DNA from: Nostoc sp. XA010
GTDB taxonomy: Bacteria; Cyanobacteriota; Cyanobacteriia; Cyanobacteriales; Nostocaceae
Direction: 5' to 3'
Assembly: GCF_020829625.1 (NCBI RefSeq)
Contig: NZ_JAIVFX010000029.1
Coordinates: forward strand, 16,597-80,596
DNA length: 64,000 nucleotides
Position 1 is the first letter of the stretch. Every line of letters begins with the position of its first letter. Below, piece after piece: positions 18,391-26,506 of the stretch. The notes beneath the pieces were generated by a model. The model was not told the DNA's origin. It searched no databases and saw only the letters and a program-made list of their open reading frames with translations. The position numbers and the translations under genes were made by a program.

Positions 18391-18777
18391 ATTATTCTCA
18401 AAAGTTAGACTACTATATAGCGTTTCCTAATCATACGAGCTACATCATAGTCCCCTCTCGAAGAGCCTACGGTGTACATACAAGTCCGTAACCATATCTT
18501 TATTAATAAATCTCGCACTGCGTTTTATCTCGCCTCAGAATGAATACCGAGTCTCATAGCTGAAGTCCAGGCTTTGTGGACTTTCTCTATCAGCCGCCGA
18601 ACTTCAATTCTGGGCGGGATTGCCTCTCTGTGTGACAGTTTCACTTTGACAAAAATAAAATGTGGCTAGAGGATTTTTCGACTTGTGTGTACACCGTAGC
18701 TCAAAGAGCGGGGAGGGGGTTGGCGGTGGAGTTGTTGTACCTTACTTAACCGAGAACCGCTATATCTAAGACATTAA
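18391..18777. other. Intergenic region with inverted ACTTGTRTGTACACCGTAG words
   Basis: Apart from the right inverted-repeat copy, the region has GACTTGTGTGTACACCGTAG at 18673-18692 in inverted orientation to a similar word at 18462-18485, so the two bracket about 190 bp. No gene is seen. Confidence 0.55.
18471..18570. repeat. Right copy of the inverted repeat of about 100 bp
   Basis: The reverse complement of this stretch matches 13153-13254 across its length, including GGACTTCAGCTATGAGACTC and GTGCGAGATTTATTAATAAA. Differences include changes in both arms of the internal palindrome. Together the copies bracket the kinase gene, the 32-residue peptide and the tandem array. Confidence 0.8.
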
Positions 18778-19224
18778 TTAAAAGTAGTTACCATGAGGAT
18801 GAGGATTATTAGTAATTGCTAAAATGCCAAGCACCGCAACAAAATCATCAATAACTACGGGTTTAGCAAAACATAGACTAAACCCAGCTAAAAGTGCGTT
18901 TTGATACATATCTTCTGTTACAGTGCTTGTTAGAGCGATCGCTGGTACTGCTTTGCCTCGCTCTCCCGCATGTGTTCTCAGTTGGTGAATCAGAGCATAG
19001 CCATCTTCATTTGGCGTGGAAATATCACTTAAGAGGACATCAGGTTCCCATTGCACAAATATTTCCAGAGCTTGCTCTTTTAAAGATGCCGCTTGCACGC
19101 TCACACCATAGTATTGCAACATCGGCGTGAACGAATTGCAGAAATTGACATCATTATCTACAAGAAGTACTCGTAGCCCTTGTAGAGATGAAGGATTACT
19201 AGGAAATTTATTATTTATATGCAT
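18778..19224 (-). CDS. Single-domain response regulator
   Basis: A receiver-only protein of 148 residues starting at ATG 19224. The fold starts LRVLLVDNDVNFCNSF (acidic pocket), the phosphoacceptor Asp is in DVLLSDISTPNEDGYAL, Thr/Ser in AIALTSTVTE and the conserved Lys in FAKPVVIDDF. There is no output domain. It resembles the receiver at the C-terminus of the neighbouring fusion kinase (DIGMPQEDGYSLI versus DISTPNEDGYALI), so it may serve in the same phosphorelay. A small upstream frame ends in TGATG overlap with its start, suggesting translational coupling. Confidence 0.88.
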   Translation of the reverse strand: MHINNKFPSNPSSLQGLRVLLVDNDVNFCNSFTPMLQYYGVSVQAASLKEQALEIFVQWEPDVLLSDISTPNEDGYALIHQLRTHAGERGKAVPAIALTSTVTEDMYQNALLAGFSLCFAKPVVIDDFVAVLGILAITNNPHPHGNYF

Positions 19225-19451
19225 CAACGTTTCAAAATTGAGGTTTTCTTAAACTTTATAATGTCCTTAAACAGTACATTTTTTGTGCTTGCTTGAAGTT
19301 CAATAAACGTCTCATCAGTAGGCATGAATAGCCTATTACCTTTGAAATTATCTACTCCCTTAGCAGCTTTAATTGCAACAATTAGGATACTAAGAACTTC
19401 CAAAAATATCCCATTGCTTTTAGGGCAGGGAGCAGAGAGAGCAAAAGTCAT
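19224..19451 (-). CDS. Uncertain small protein overlapping the response regulator start
   Basis: A frame of up to 75 residues whose TGA overlaps the ATG of the response regulator (TGATG). Internal sequence GVDNFKGNRLFMPTDETFIE looks protein-like, but the N-terminal part covers a GGGCAGGGAGCAG intergenic repeat, so the annotated start is doubtful and a shorter product from the internal Met is possible. I recognise no family. It may be the end of a decayed gene. Confidence 0.3.
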   Translation of the reverse strand: MTFALSAPCPKSNGIFLEVLSILIVAIKAAKGVDNFKGNRLFMPTDETFIELQASTKNVLFKDIIKFKKTSILKR

Positions 19452-19744
19452 TTTGATTCCAAAAATCGGATAATTTATTTTTTGTAGTTACCTTAAAGAC
19501 ACTAGCTTCCATGACAGCATTGCCAAGATCAACTATTTGTTTGATCCGGGAAAATAATTTTTTTAACAGTTTTTACTCTAACATCTCCTGTTAAAGGTGA
19601 GGTTTTAGATAGTGTATAAGTTGTATATTTTGTATAAATTTAGTAAGAATTTTTCTGATAAAAAACATTCAAATTATTCTGATGCCCAGTAACTACTGGT
19701 AACAATTATTAATTATGTCTAAAGAAGTAGAATTTTTATATCTT

Positions 19745-20143
19745 TCAGTAGTAGTTAAAACAACTTAAAAATAATATATCATCCAGTCTCCGGCGATGAA
19801 AACTATTAATAGCTGCTATTTTCTGCTGAAGATTTCGGTGTGAAGCACTTAACAAAACACTCAAGCCTGCGGGTCTAGCTATCTTGTCGATTCCCTCTAC
19901 TACCTCAGCAAAAAAGGGATCTGCAATTGAAGTTACTACTACTCCACTGGTATTAGTGCGTTTATTTTGCAAGCTTTGAGCAATAGCATTAGGCACATAG
20001 TTCATCTCCTGCGCTAGTTGCTTAATTTTCTCTCGCACTTTGGGGCTAATGAGAGCGTTATCTCGCAAAGCGCGTGAAACTGTGCAATGAGAAACGCCTG
20101 CTCTTTGAGCAATATCTGCAATTGAAATTCTTTTTTCATTCAT
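19745..20143 (-). pseudogene. frtR: LacI-family regulator, 3'-truncated (FrtR-like)
   Basis: A 132-residue frame with a complete LacI-type DNA-binding head: helix-turn-helix ISIADIAQRAGVSHCTVSRA, then hinge region NYVPNAIAQSLQNKRTNTSG, and the start of the periplasmic-binding-like effector domain (VVVTSIADPFFAEVVEGID). The frame ends after HRRRLDDILFLSCFNYY, about 200 residues short of a normal LacI protein, and no continuation is visible downstream. In Anabaena variabilis the LacI-type FrtR represses frtABC. This copy, next to gluconokinase and the sugar ABC genes, is a likely remnant. It could still bind DNA but should not sense sugar normally or dimerise through the core. Symbol given by locus analogy. 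Confidence 0.8.
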
Positions 20144-20225
20144 TTTTTTATATAAGGTTTAAAATTTTTGCAATTGTGTGCATTTTTTGTAATATAAATA
20201 ATCATTATTTGTCAAGATATTTTTA

Positions 20226-20245
20226 ATACAACTCACATGTTGTAT
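20226..20245. promoter_or_regulatory. Candidate LacI-type operator
   Basis: ATACAAC (20226-20232) and GTTGTAT (20239-20245) form a perfect 7-bp inverted repeat with a 6-bp spacer, in the divergent gap between the LacI-type remnant and gluconokinase. Position and symmetry fit an operator for the regulator or for a paralogue. No second perfect copy was noticed upstream of the ABC genes. Confidence 0.5.
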
Positions 20246-20303
20246 AGAAAGGAGTCTTAAATTCAGCCTCCATTTCCATAACTTAACTTTTTTGAAGAAA
20301 AAT

Positions 20304-20804
20304 ATGATTAAGCAGTCAATGATTATTATCCTAATGGGTGTATCAGGTTCGGGCAAAACCACCATAGGAAAACTGCTAGCAGAATCGTTACAATGGGAGT
20401 TTAGCGATGCTGATGCTTTCCACTCACCAGAGAATGTTGAGAAAATGCGGCGCGGTATTCCTCTAAGTGAAGCTGACAGGATACCTTGGTTACAAGATTT
20501 GCAAACAGCGATAAAACATTGGCTACAAGAAAATAAAAATGTGGTGCTGGCGTGTTCGGCTCTAAAAGACAGCTATCGGCAATTTTTGGTATTCGATAGC
20601 GAACGCATCAAGCTAGTTTACCTCAAAGGGTCTTATGAGTTGATTCAAATGCGGTTGCAAGAGCGTAGCAATCATTACATGAGCGAAAAACTCCTCAACA
20701 GCCAGTTTTATACTCTTGAAGAACCATTTAATACCATATCTATGGATGTTGCACAACCACCCCAGGTGATTGTCCAAAACATTAAAACGGCTTTGGGAGT
20801 TTAG
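20304..20804 (+). CDS. gntK: Gluconokinase
   Basis: A P-loop kinase of about 166 residues from ATG 20304 (an upstream in-frame TTG at 20292 is less likely). Walker A is LMGVSGSGKTTIGKLLAE, followed by the family-typical DADAFHSPENVEKMRRGIPL and EADRIPWLQDL, VLACSALKDSYRQFL and VYLKGSYELIQMRLQER segments. GntK phosphorylates gluconate to 6-phosphogluconate, feeding the oxidative pentose phosphate pathway, the main route for sugar catabolism in dark or heterotrophic cyanobacteria. It is divergent from the LacI-type remnant and upstream of the sugar transporter genes, which supports a role in external sugar use. Confidence 0.9.
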   Translation: MIKQSMIIILMGVSGSGKTTIGKLLAESLQWEFSDADAFHSPENVEKMRRGIPLSEADRIPWLQDLQTAIKHWLQENKNVVLACSALKDSYRQFLVFDSERIKLVYLKGSYELIQMRLQERSNHYMSEKLLNSQFYTLEEPFNTISMDVAQPPQVIVQNIKTALGV

Positions 20805-20942
20805 CTTATTACTTAGAATCAGAACATTAAGATTAATCACGTCTTTACGAAAACACGAACTTTTGGCAAGCAAATAACATCAGATGTAAATCTAAAGAAA
20901 TTTTAAAAGGAACCACATAACTGTAGTGGTAGGAGAAAACTA

Positions 20943-21266
20943 GTGTTTCTAAGATTAGCGCAACAACATCATGAATTCGTCCAAGACTTGGTAATGAACC
21001 TGCAAGCCTTGACAATTACACTTAACGGGCGTGGCTATACTGCGTCTTGTTATACATGCGGTGACCAAATGCAGAGTGCTTCATTTATGGTTAGCTTGGG
21101 AGAAAAGCACCTGATTCGGTTTTTAGTGTCTGATTACGGGATTACTTGGATGGAATTATGGGACGATCGCGAATTAATGAAGTTGGAGGGTGCAGAAGCG
21201 ATAAGCCAGTTACAAGAGTTGGCTAATATTGTCAAGTATTCTCATGCTAGACAATTGACAAATTGA
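20943..21266 (+). CDS. DUF1815-like conserved cyanobacterial protein
   Basis: A 107-residue protein starting at GTG 20943 (MFLRLAQQHHEFVQDLVMNL). It has a central YTASCYTCGDQ segment with two cysteines and ends ISQLQELANIVKYSHARQL. From memory this matches the cyanobacterial DUF1815 family; no function is known to me. No signal peptide or membrane span is seen. It lies 138 bp after gluconokinase on the same strand. An 11-bp perfect hairpin (21345-21372) downstream may end the transcript. Confidence 0.7.
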   Translation: MFLRLAQQHHEFVQDLVMNLQALTITLNGRGYTASCYTCGDQMQSASFMVSLGEKHLIRFLVSDYGITWMELWDDRELMKLEGAEAISQLQELANIVKYSHARQLTN

Positions 21267-21344
21267 CACTTCTGTAGGTGAAGTTGACAAAAATATTAAC
21301 ATTTCCACAGGTGTGTAGAACAAAAGATGAGCTTATATTTAGCA

Positions 21345-21372
21345 ACAGCTATGCACACGTATGCATAGCTGT
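21345..21372 (+). terminator. Strong hairpin downstream of the DUF1815-like gene
   Basis: ACAGCTATGCA (21345-21355) pairs perfectly with TGCATAGCTGT (21362-21372) around a 6-base loop. A U-run is not evident, so it could be a terminator or a protein-binding palindrome. Confidence 0.5.
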
Positions 21373-22349
21373 GTAAAAAGTTATTGTTTCTGAGAAGGCA
21401 TCAGAATTTTTAAGAATTAGCGATCCCTCCGGTGGGCTACGCCTACGCATCAATGCTTTTTCTTAACTCAAATTCACATTTTATCTACATTTGTCGATTG
21501 ATTCTAATCGTTCAGCCCCTTCTTTCCACTAAAAAATAGCGCATTGCCATTTATAACACTATAAAACATCTGTGCAAATGTCCTGATGTTTATAGCCACT
21601 GGCTCAACTTTTCTTTAATTCCCAGACCGACTGAACAGACACGAAACGAACTATTTATCGCTTCCCTTCTTTCACATTTTGACAACGGCTGCAATGGGGT
21701 GAGAATGACTTTTTTGGTATTTCTTGTCCCTATACCCAAAGAATTATTTTGATCGAGATATAACAAAACTATCTCTAGCAACTTATTATAGCAAATAAGT
21801 GTACTTCACAAGCATATTTTATTTGACTCCCAAAAGAAGACAAAATGATTTTGATTTAGGGTAATCGGCTATATTTTTCTACTACTCTAAGATAGATTGA
21901 AAAGTAAATACTTTCCTCCTATAGGATTATTTTTTCAATTCGAGTTGATTCAAATATATTAACTTTTTTGAACTCCCCTCGGCTTAAAATTACTTAATTT
22001 TTGCAAATGCTCTATTGGGAAGACCTTAAACTACATAGAGATGCAATAGCTTCCTTAATTTTGTAAAGTTCGATAAACGGGGATCATATTTGCAATAATG
22101 CAGGTTAAACTAAAACAATGTAATAGGAAATACAAATTTCCCACTTTGATAAGATCAGTTCTTAATTTTAGTTAAAAGCTGTTTTTAGCCCACGCACTTC
22201 CAAACGTTGTTTCACTAAAAATGTGATTTTTTGACGTAGTGTAGCGCTCATAGTTATGTTTAAAAAAATAAAACATCTAATTTAGAGAAATTAATAGCGC
22301 TAACTCAAATAGAACCATATTATTAGAAGACGTTTGAGAGTAGTTCAAA

Positions 22350-22423
22350 TTGCCAAACCTAGCAATATTCCTAGGTTATGTCTGAAGGTTTTAGACCTAG
22401 CTCATATTGTGATAGGTTGGCAA
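22350..22423 (+). promoter_or_regulatory. Folded leader element upstream of the sugar-binding protein gene
   Basis: TTGCCAAACCTA (22350-22361) pairs with TAGGTTGGCAA (22413-22423) with one bulge. Nested inside, CTAGG (22371-22375) and CCTAG (22396-22400) pair, with TCT and AGA extending the stem. The element sits about 60 bp before the gene start and could be a cis-regulatory leader. No known riboswitch class was recognised. Confidence 0.35.
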
Positions 22424-22479
22424 ATTTATATTCTACTGACTTTTTCTAATTTAAATCCATTGCTAAAAATAGATGAATT

Positions 22480-23493
22480 ATGAAGAGAATTTCGCTCATA
22501 GCTGGCATATTAGGTTTGGCTGTTGTTGGTTGCACAAATGGCGCTCAAAATGACAACACTGCTATTAATACTACTGGCACTAACACTGCAATCAATACTA
22601 GTGCAGAAACGAAAACCGTCACTGGGAATAAAAAATTACGAGCGGTTGGCTTTACCGTTGGCGATCTAAGTAACCCTTTCTTCGTCGTTATGGGACAAGC
22701 AGTTGAGGCAGAAGCGAAGAGAATTGGCGGAAAAGATGTCACCGTTATTGTAGCTTCCAGTGCCTATGACCTCAACCAACAAGCCAATCAAATTGAAAAT
22801 TTTACTGCTGCCAATGCTGACATCATTGTTTTAAATGCTGCTGATAAAAGTGGAATTAGACCAATAGTTGAAAGGGCAAAACAAGCAGGTAGAATTGTTG
22901 TTGCCGTAGACACAGGCGCTGAAGGAGGTGTAGATGCCACCATCACCACTAATAATGTCCAAGCTGGAGAAGTTAGTTGTAAATATATTGCTGACCGCCT
23001 CAAAGGTAAAGGCAATGTAGTAATAGTTAACGGGCCGCCAGTAGACTCGGTGATTCAGCGAATTACTGGCTGCGAAAATGTATTATCCAAATATCCCGAT
23101 ATCAAAATCCTCTCCAAAAACCAGAATGCAGAGGGTAGTAGGGATGGAGGACTCAGAGTTATGAGTGATTTGCTCACAACCTTTCCGAAGATTGATGCTG
23201 TTTTTGCCATCAACGATCCGAGTGGGCTTGGTGCAGAACTAGCAGCAAACCAAGCACAACGTAAAGAATTCTTTATTGTAGGGGTTGATGGTGCGCCAGA
23301 AGCAATCACTGCGATCGCTACTAAAAATAGTTTATATGCCGCAACTGCTACTCAAAATCCCCGAGGAATGGCCCAAAAAGCAGTTCAGGTTGGAAATGAC
23401 ATTTTAAATGGTAAAAAACCTAGCAATCCTACCATTCTGATTCCAGTTAAGTTGATCACTAAAAATAATATCAGCACAGAAAAAGGCTGGTAA
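22480..23493 (+). CDS. frtA: Sugar ABC transporter substrate-binding lipoprotein (FrtA/RbsB type)
   Basis: A 337-residue periplasmic binding protein of the ribose/fructose/xylose type (type I fold, Peripla_BP_4). The signal peptide ends in lipobox AVVGC with the lipidated Cys at residue 18, followed by a Thr/Asn-rich linker. The mature domain starts LRAVGFTVGDLSNPFFVVMG and includes NQIENFTAANADIIVLNAAD, VNGPPVDSVIQRI and FFIVGVDGAPEAITAI. It would capture a sugar and deliver it to the ATPase and permease encoded downstream. By gene order (binding protein, ATPase, permease) it corresponds to frtA, the fructose-binding protein of Anabaena variabilis and Nostoc punctiforme; substrate is inferred. 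Confidence 0.88.
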   Translation: MKRISLIAGILGLAVVGCTNGAQNDNTAINTTGTNTAINTSAETKTVTGNKKLRAVGFTVGDLSNPFFVVMGQAVEAEAKRIGGKDVTVIVASSAYDLNQQANQIENFTAANADIIVLNAADKSGIRPIVERAKQAGRIVVAVDTGAEGGVDATITTNNVQAGEVSCKYIADRLKGKGNVVIVNGPPVDSVIQRITGCENVLSKYPDIKILSKNQNAEGSRDGGLRVMSDLLTTFPKIDAVFAINDPSGLGAELAANQAQRKEFFIVGVDGAPEAITAIATKNSLYAATATQNPRGMAQKAVQVGNDILNGKKPSNPTILIPVKLITKNNISTEKGW

Positions 23494-23765
23494 ATAATAC
23501 AAATTGTGAATTTGCAATTAACAATTATTTCTAATCTGAATTGAGTCTTTTGGTGCATTGACAGACTTTTTGCACATACCCATGATGTATATATGTGCAT
23601 TTGCGAAAAGTTCTAAATATTGGAAGAAGACATTTAGAATTTTCCAAGATAGTAGAGGGTTTTTAAAACATGATTTTGTGATGATTTTAATTCCACATCA
23701 GGTGTGAGTTGATTGATTTATAACTCACAATTGCAAATTTTAAATTGTTTTTAGAGGTTCTGCTG

Positions 23766-25322
23766 ATGACAAGAACTATTGAAACCTCATTTCCTGATCC
23801 ACCAACCACCACTCCGGTGTTAGAAATGCAAGGGATTACGAAACGATTTCATGGTGTATCTGCACTCCAAAATGTCAATCTAACGATTTATCCAGGAGAA
23901 GTTCACGCCCTCATGGGTGAAAACGGAGCAGGTAAAAGCACATTGATGAAAATCCTAGCTGGGGCTTACATTGCCGATGAAGGAGAAATTCGCATCAATG
24001 GTCAACCCCTGAAAATTACCGATCCGGCCACAGCACGCAAAGCGGGTATTAATCTCATTTATCAAGAACTGAATGTTGCACCGAATTTAACCGTTGCCGA
24101 AAATATGTTTATGGGTAGCGAGTTGCGGCGAGGTCAGCTTTTAGACCGCAAAGCTATGCAACACGAAGCAGAGGAAGTGCTAGAAAGCCTTGGAGCCAAT
24201 TTTACAGCGCAGACTGTGGTTAGTACCTTAGCGATCGCAGAACAGCAGCAAGTAGAAATTGCCAGGGCGTTGAAGGACAAAAGCCGCGTTTTGGTAATGG
24301 ATGAGCCAACAGCAGCACTGTCTGACCGCGAAAGTGAGCATTTGTTTGAAGTAATTCGCAAACTACGGAGTGACGGCATTGCCATTATCTACATCAGCCA
24401 TCGGATGGAAGAAATCTATGCCCTAGCTGACCGGATTAGTGTACTGCGCGATGGTCAATATATTGGCAGTCTGACACGTAGTGAAATTTCTCCCCAACGA
24501 TTGGTGCAGATGATGGTCGGTCGTTCCATGCAAGACTTTTACGAACATCAACGGCAAATGCATCCAGGCCCAGTCGTGCTGGAAGTCAGAAATATGAGCG
24601 ATGTGCGTAAGAAGGTTGAGCCGGCTAGTTTTAAAGTTCATGCTGGAGAAATTGTTGGTTTAGCCGGGCTGGTTGGTGCAGGACGCACAGAACTATCCCG
24701 GTTGGTTTTTGGTGCAGACCGCAAAGCCAGTGGTGAAGTATTCTTGAATGGCAAAAAACTGGAAATTAATACACCTAGTGATGCCATTGCGGCGGGAATT
24801 GGCTACGTCCCAGAAGACCGCAAAGACCAAGGTTTATTTCTGGAGATGAGCGCCCGCAAGAATATTGCCATCAACACACTCAAACAGGATGCAAAGGCTG
24901 GAATCGTTAACTGGGGTTCAGTTAATCGGCTGTCAACAGAGGCAGTGGAAAACTTTAATATCCGCCTGGCCAATTTGGAAATTAGAGCGCTCGATCTTTC
25001 TGGTGGTAATCAGCAGAAGCTACTGCTAGCGCGTTGGTTAGCCATTAAACCGAGAGTTTTGATGTTAGATGAGCCGACACGCGGCGTAGATATCGGTGCC
25101 AAAAGCGAAATTTACCGAATTATGAGCGAATTGGCAGCACAAGGTGTAGCTATTTTAATGGTTTCCAGCGAACTATCAGAGATTGTTGGTATGAGCGATC
25201 GCGTCTTAGTAATGCGAGAAGGCCAGCTGGTAGGCGAACTGGACGGCAGTCTTGGTAAAGAAATTGCCCAAGAAAAGATTATGCACTATGCAACTGGAGC
25301 ATCGGAGGTATTAGAATCATGA
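23766..25322 (+). CDS. frtB: Sugar ABC transporter ATP-binding protein (FrtB/RbsA type)
   Basis: A tandem ATPase of 518 residues starting at ATG 23766, preceded by AGAGG; an upstream in-frame TTG is less likely. Both halves are visible: first domain Walker A MGENGAGKSTLMKILAG with LAIAEQQQVEIARAL and VLMDEPTAALSDRE-like segment, second domain with degenerate Walker A GLVGAGRTELSRLVFG and signature LSGGNQQKLLLARWL followed by MLDEPTRGVDIGA. This pattern is specific to the ribose/galactose/fructose carbohydrate uptake class CUT2. It overlaps the permease gene by four bases (ATGA), so translation is coupled. Confidence 0.92.
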   Translation: MTRTIETSFPDPPTTTPVLEMQGITKRFHGVSALQNVNLTIYPGEVHALMGENGAGKSTLMKILAGAYIADEGEIRINGQPLKITDPATARKAGINLIYQELNVAPNLTVAENMFMGSELRRGQLLDRKAMQHEAEEVLESLGANFTAQTVVSTLAIAEQQQVEIARALKDKSRVLVMDEPTAALSDRESEHLFEVIRKLRSDGIAIIYISHRMEEIYALADRISVLRDGQYIGSLTRSEISPQRLVQMMVGRSMQDFYEHQRQMHPGPVVLEVRNMSDVRKKVEPASFKVHAGEIVGLAGLVGAGRTELSRLVFGADRKASGEVFLNGKKLEINTPSDAIAAGIGYVPEDRKDQGLFLEMSARKNIAINTLKQDAKAGIVNWGSVNRLSTEAVENFNIRLANLEIRALDLSGGNQQKLLLARWLAIKPRVLMLDEPTRGVDIGAKSEIYRIMSELAAQGVAILMVSSELSEIVGMSDRVLVMREGQLVGELDGSLGKEIAQEKIMHYATGASEVLES

Positions 25323-26317
25323 GTCAAACAGTCAGACCGCCTGCCAATAAATTAGCCAACAATCCCGCATCCCGCAACCGCAAATCAATTAGCAGTCTAT
25401 TGGAAGTTGCGGGTATTCTGCCAATCCTAGTAATTATCTGCATCTTATTTGCATTCCTTTCTCCCAACTTCCTCACAGCCGGTAACATCGTTAATATCTT
25501 ACGTCAGTCATCAATCAATATTGTGCTGGCGACAGGAATGACCTTTGTGATTCTCACCGGAGGTATTGACCTTTCTGTTGGTTCAATGTTGGGTGTTTCT
25601 GCCGTAGTTGCCTTACTGATATCACTACTGCCAGCTTTGAGTTGGGCGGCCGTGCCTGCTGCGTTGCTAGCAGGATTGCTTTTAGGCTTAGTCAACGGCG
25701 CTATCATCACCTTTTTGGATGTACCACCTTTTATTGTCACGTTGGGTTCACTTACAGCCTTGCGGGGTGTTGCCTTTCTAGTTGCCAAAGGGACAACGCT
25801 GATTAACCGTGACATAAATTTTGCTTGGGTGGGTAATACATATATCGGCCCGATTCCTTGGCTAGTGATAATTGCGCTACTGACTGTGATAGTTAGCTGG
25901 TTTGTCTTGCGGCAAACTGTTTTAGGAGTGCAGATATATGCTGTTGGTGGTAACGAACGGGCAGCCAGATTAACTGGGATTAAAGTTAATCGTGTCTTGC
26001 TATTCGTCTATGGTATTAGTGGATTACTGGCAGGTTTAGCAGGAATCATGAGTGCCAGCCGTCTTTATAGTGCTAGTGGCATCTTAGGTCAAGGTTACGA
26101 ATTAGATGCGATCGCAGCTGTTATTCTAGGTGGAACCAGCTTTACAGGCGGTATTGGTACCATTGGCGGCACACTTCTAGGTGCATTAATTATTGCTATT
26201 CTCAACAACGGTTTAACCTTGTTGAACCTATCTTACTTCTGGCAACTAGTCGTCAAAGGACTAGTAATTATTTTGGCAGTTGTAATTGATAGACTCCGCA
26301 GACGTTCCAGACGGTAA
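25319..26317 (+). CDS. frtC: Sugar ABC transporter permease (FrtC/RbsC type)
   Basis: A 332-residue integral membrane protein of the BPD_transp_2 family with about eight to ten hydrophobic segments. Typical CUT2 permease words are TGGIDLSVGSMLGVSAVVA, PPFIVTLGSLTALRG, YAVGGNERAARLTGI and AAVILGGTSFTGGIGTIGGT. It would form the homodimeric channel driven by the ATPase encoded just upstream, with which it overlaps by four bases. By order and family it corresponds to frtC. The 3' end is followed by GGGGAGCAGGGAGCAGG repeats and a dispersed repeat. Confidence 0.92.
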   Translation: MSQTVRPPANKLANNPASRNRKSISSLLEVAGILPILVIICILFAFLSPNFLTAGNIVNILRQSSINIVLATGMTFVILTGGIDLSVGSMLGVSAVVALLISLLPALSWAAVPAALLAGLLLGLVNGAIITFLDVPPFIVTLGSLTALRGVAFLVAKGTTLINRDINFAWVGNTYIGPIPWLVIIALLTVIVSWFVLRQTVLGVQIYAVGGNERAARLTGIKVNRVLLFVYGISGLLAGLAGIMSASRLYSASGILGQGYELDAIAAVILGGTSFTGGIGTIGGTLLGALIIAILNNGLTLLNLSYFWQLVVKGLVIILAVVIDRLRRRSRR

Positions 26318-26506
26318 AGAGGCAGGGGAGCAGGGAGCAGGGAGCAGGGGGAAAATTCCTTTTTTCTGCACCCATGCCCAATACTTCTCTACGAGAGGCT
26401 GCGCCCTAAGCGTAGCTATGCCGCAGGCTTTACGACTTCTCTACGAGACGCACTCGCGTTCGCTCAGTACAAGTGCCCAATGCCCAATATATAAAATATA
26501 TAAACT
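26318..26506. repeat. GGGAGCA tandem repeat and GC-rich dispersed repeat
   Basis: Positions 26321-26352 contain CAGGGGAGCAGGGAGCAGGG, and 26385-26470 carry the TCTCTACGAGAGGCTGCG and TCTCTACGAGACGC words of the dispersed repeat family. They separate the permease gene from the MFS gene and may break co-transcription. Confidence 0.8.

Larger units (their letters stand above)
21267..22479. other. Intergenic region, 1.2 kb, upstream of the sugar ABC operon
   Basis: No confident gene. It holds a perfect hairpin (21345-21372), a dispersed repeat near 21420-21450 (GGTGGGCTACGCCTACGC), AT-rich DNA, a doubtful 27-codon minus frame near 22170-22255 (MSATLRQKITFLVKQ), and a folded element at 22350-22423 in what may be the leader of the ABC operon. 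Confidence 0.5.

Noticed and set aside
19460..19600. Possible minus-strand coding scrap (RIKQIVDLGNAVMEASVF)
   Set aside because: Uninitiated, short and without recognised homologue; left as noncoding.
22170..22255. 27-codon minus frame starting MSATLRQKITFLVKQ
   Set aside because: Protein-like start but too short, no ribosome-binding site and no recognised family; may be a relic.
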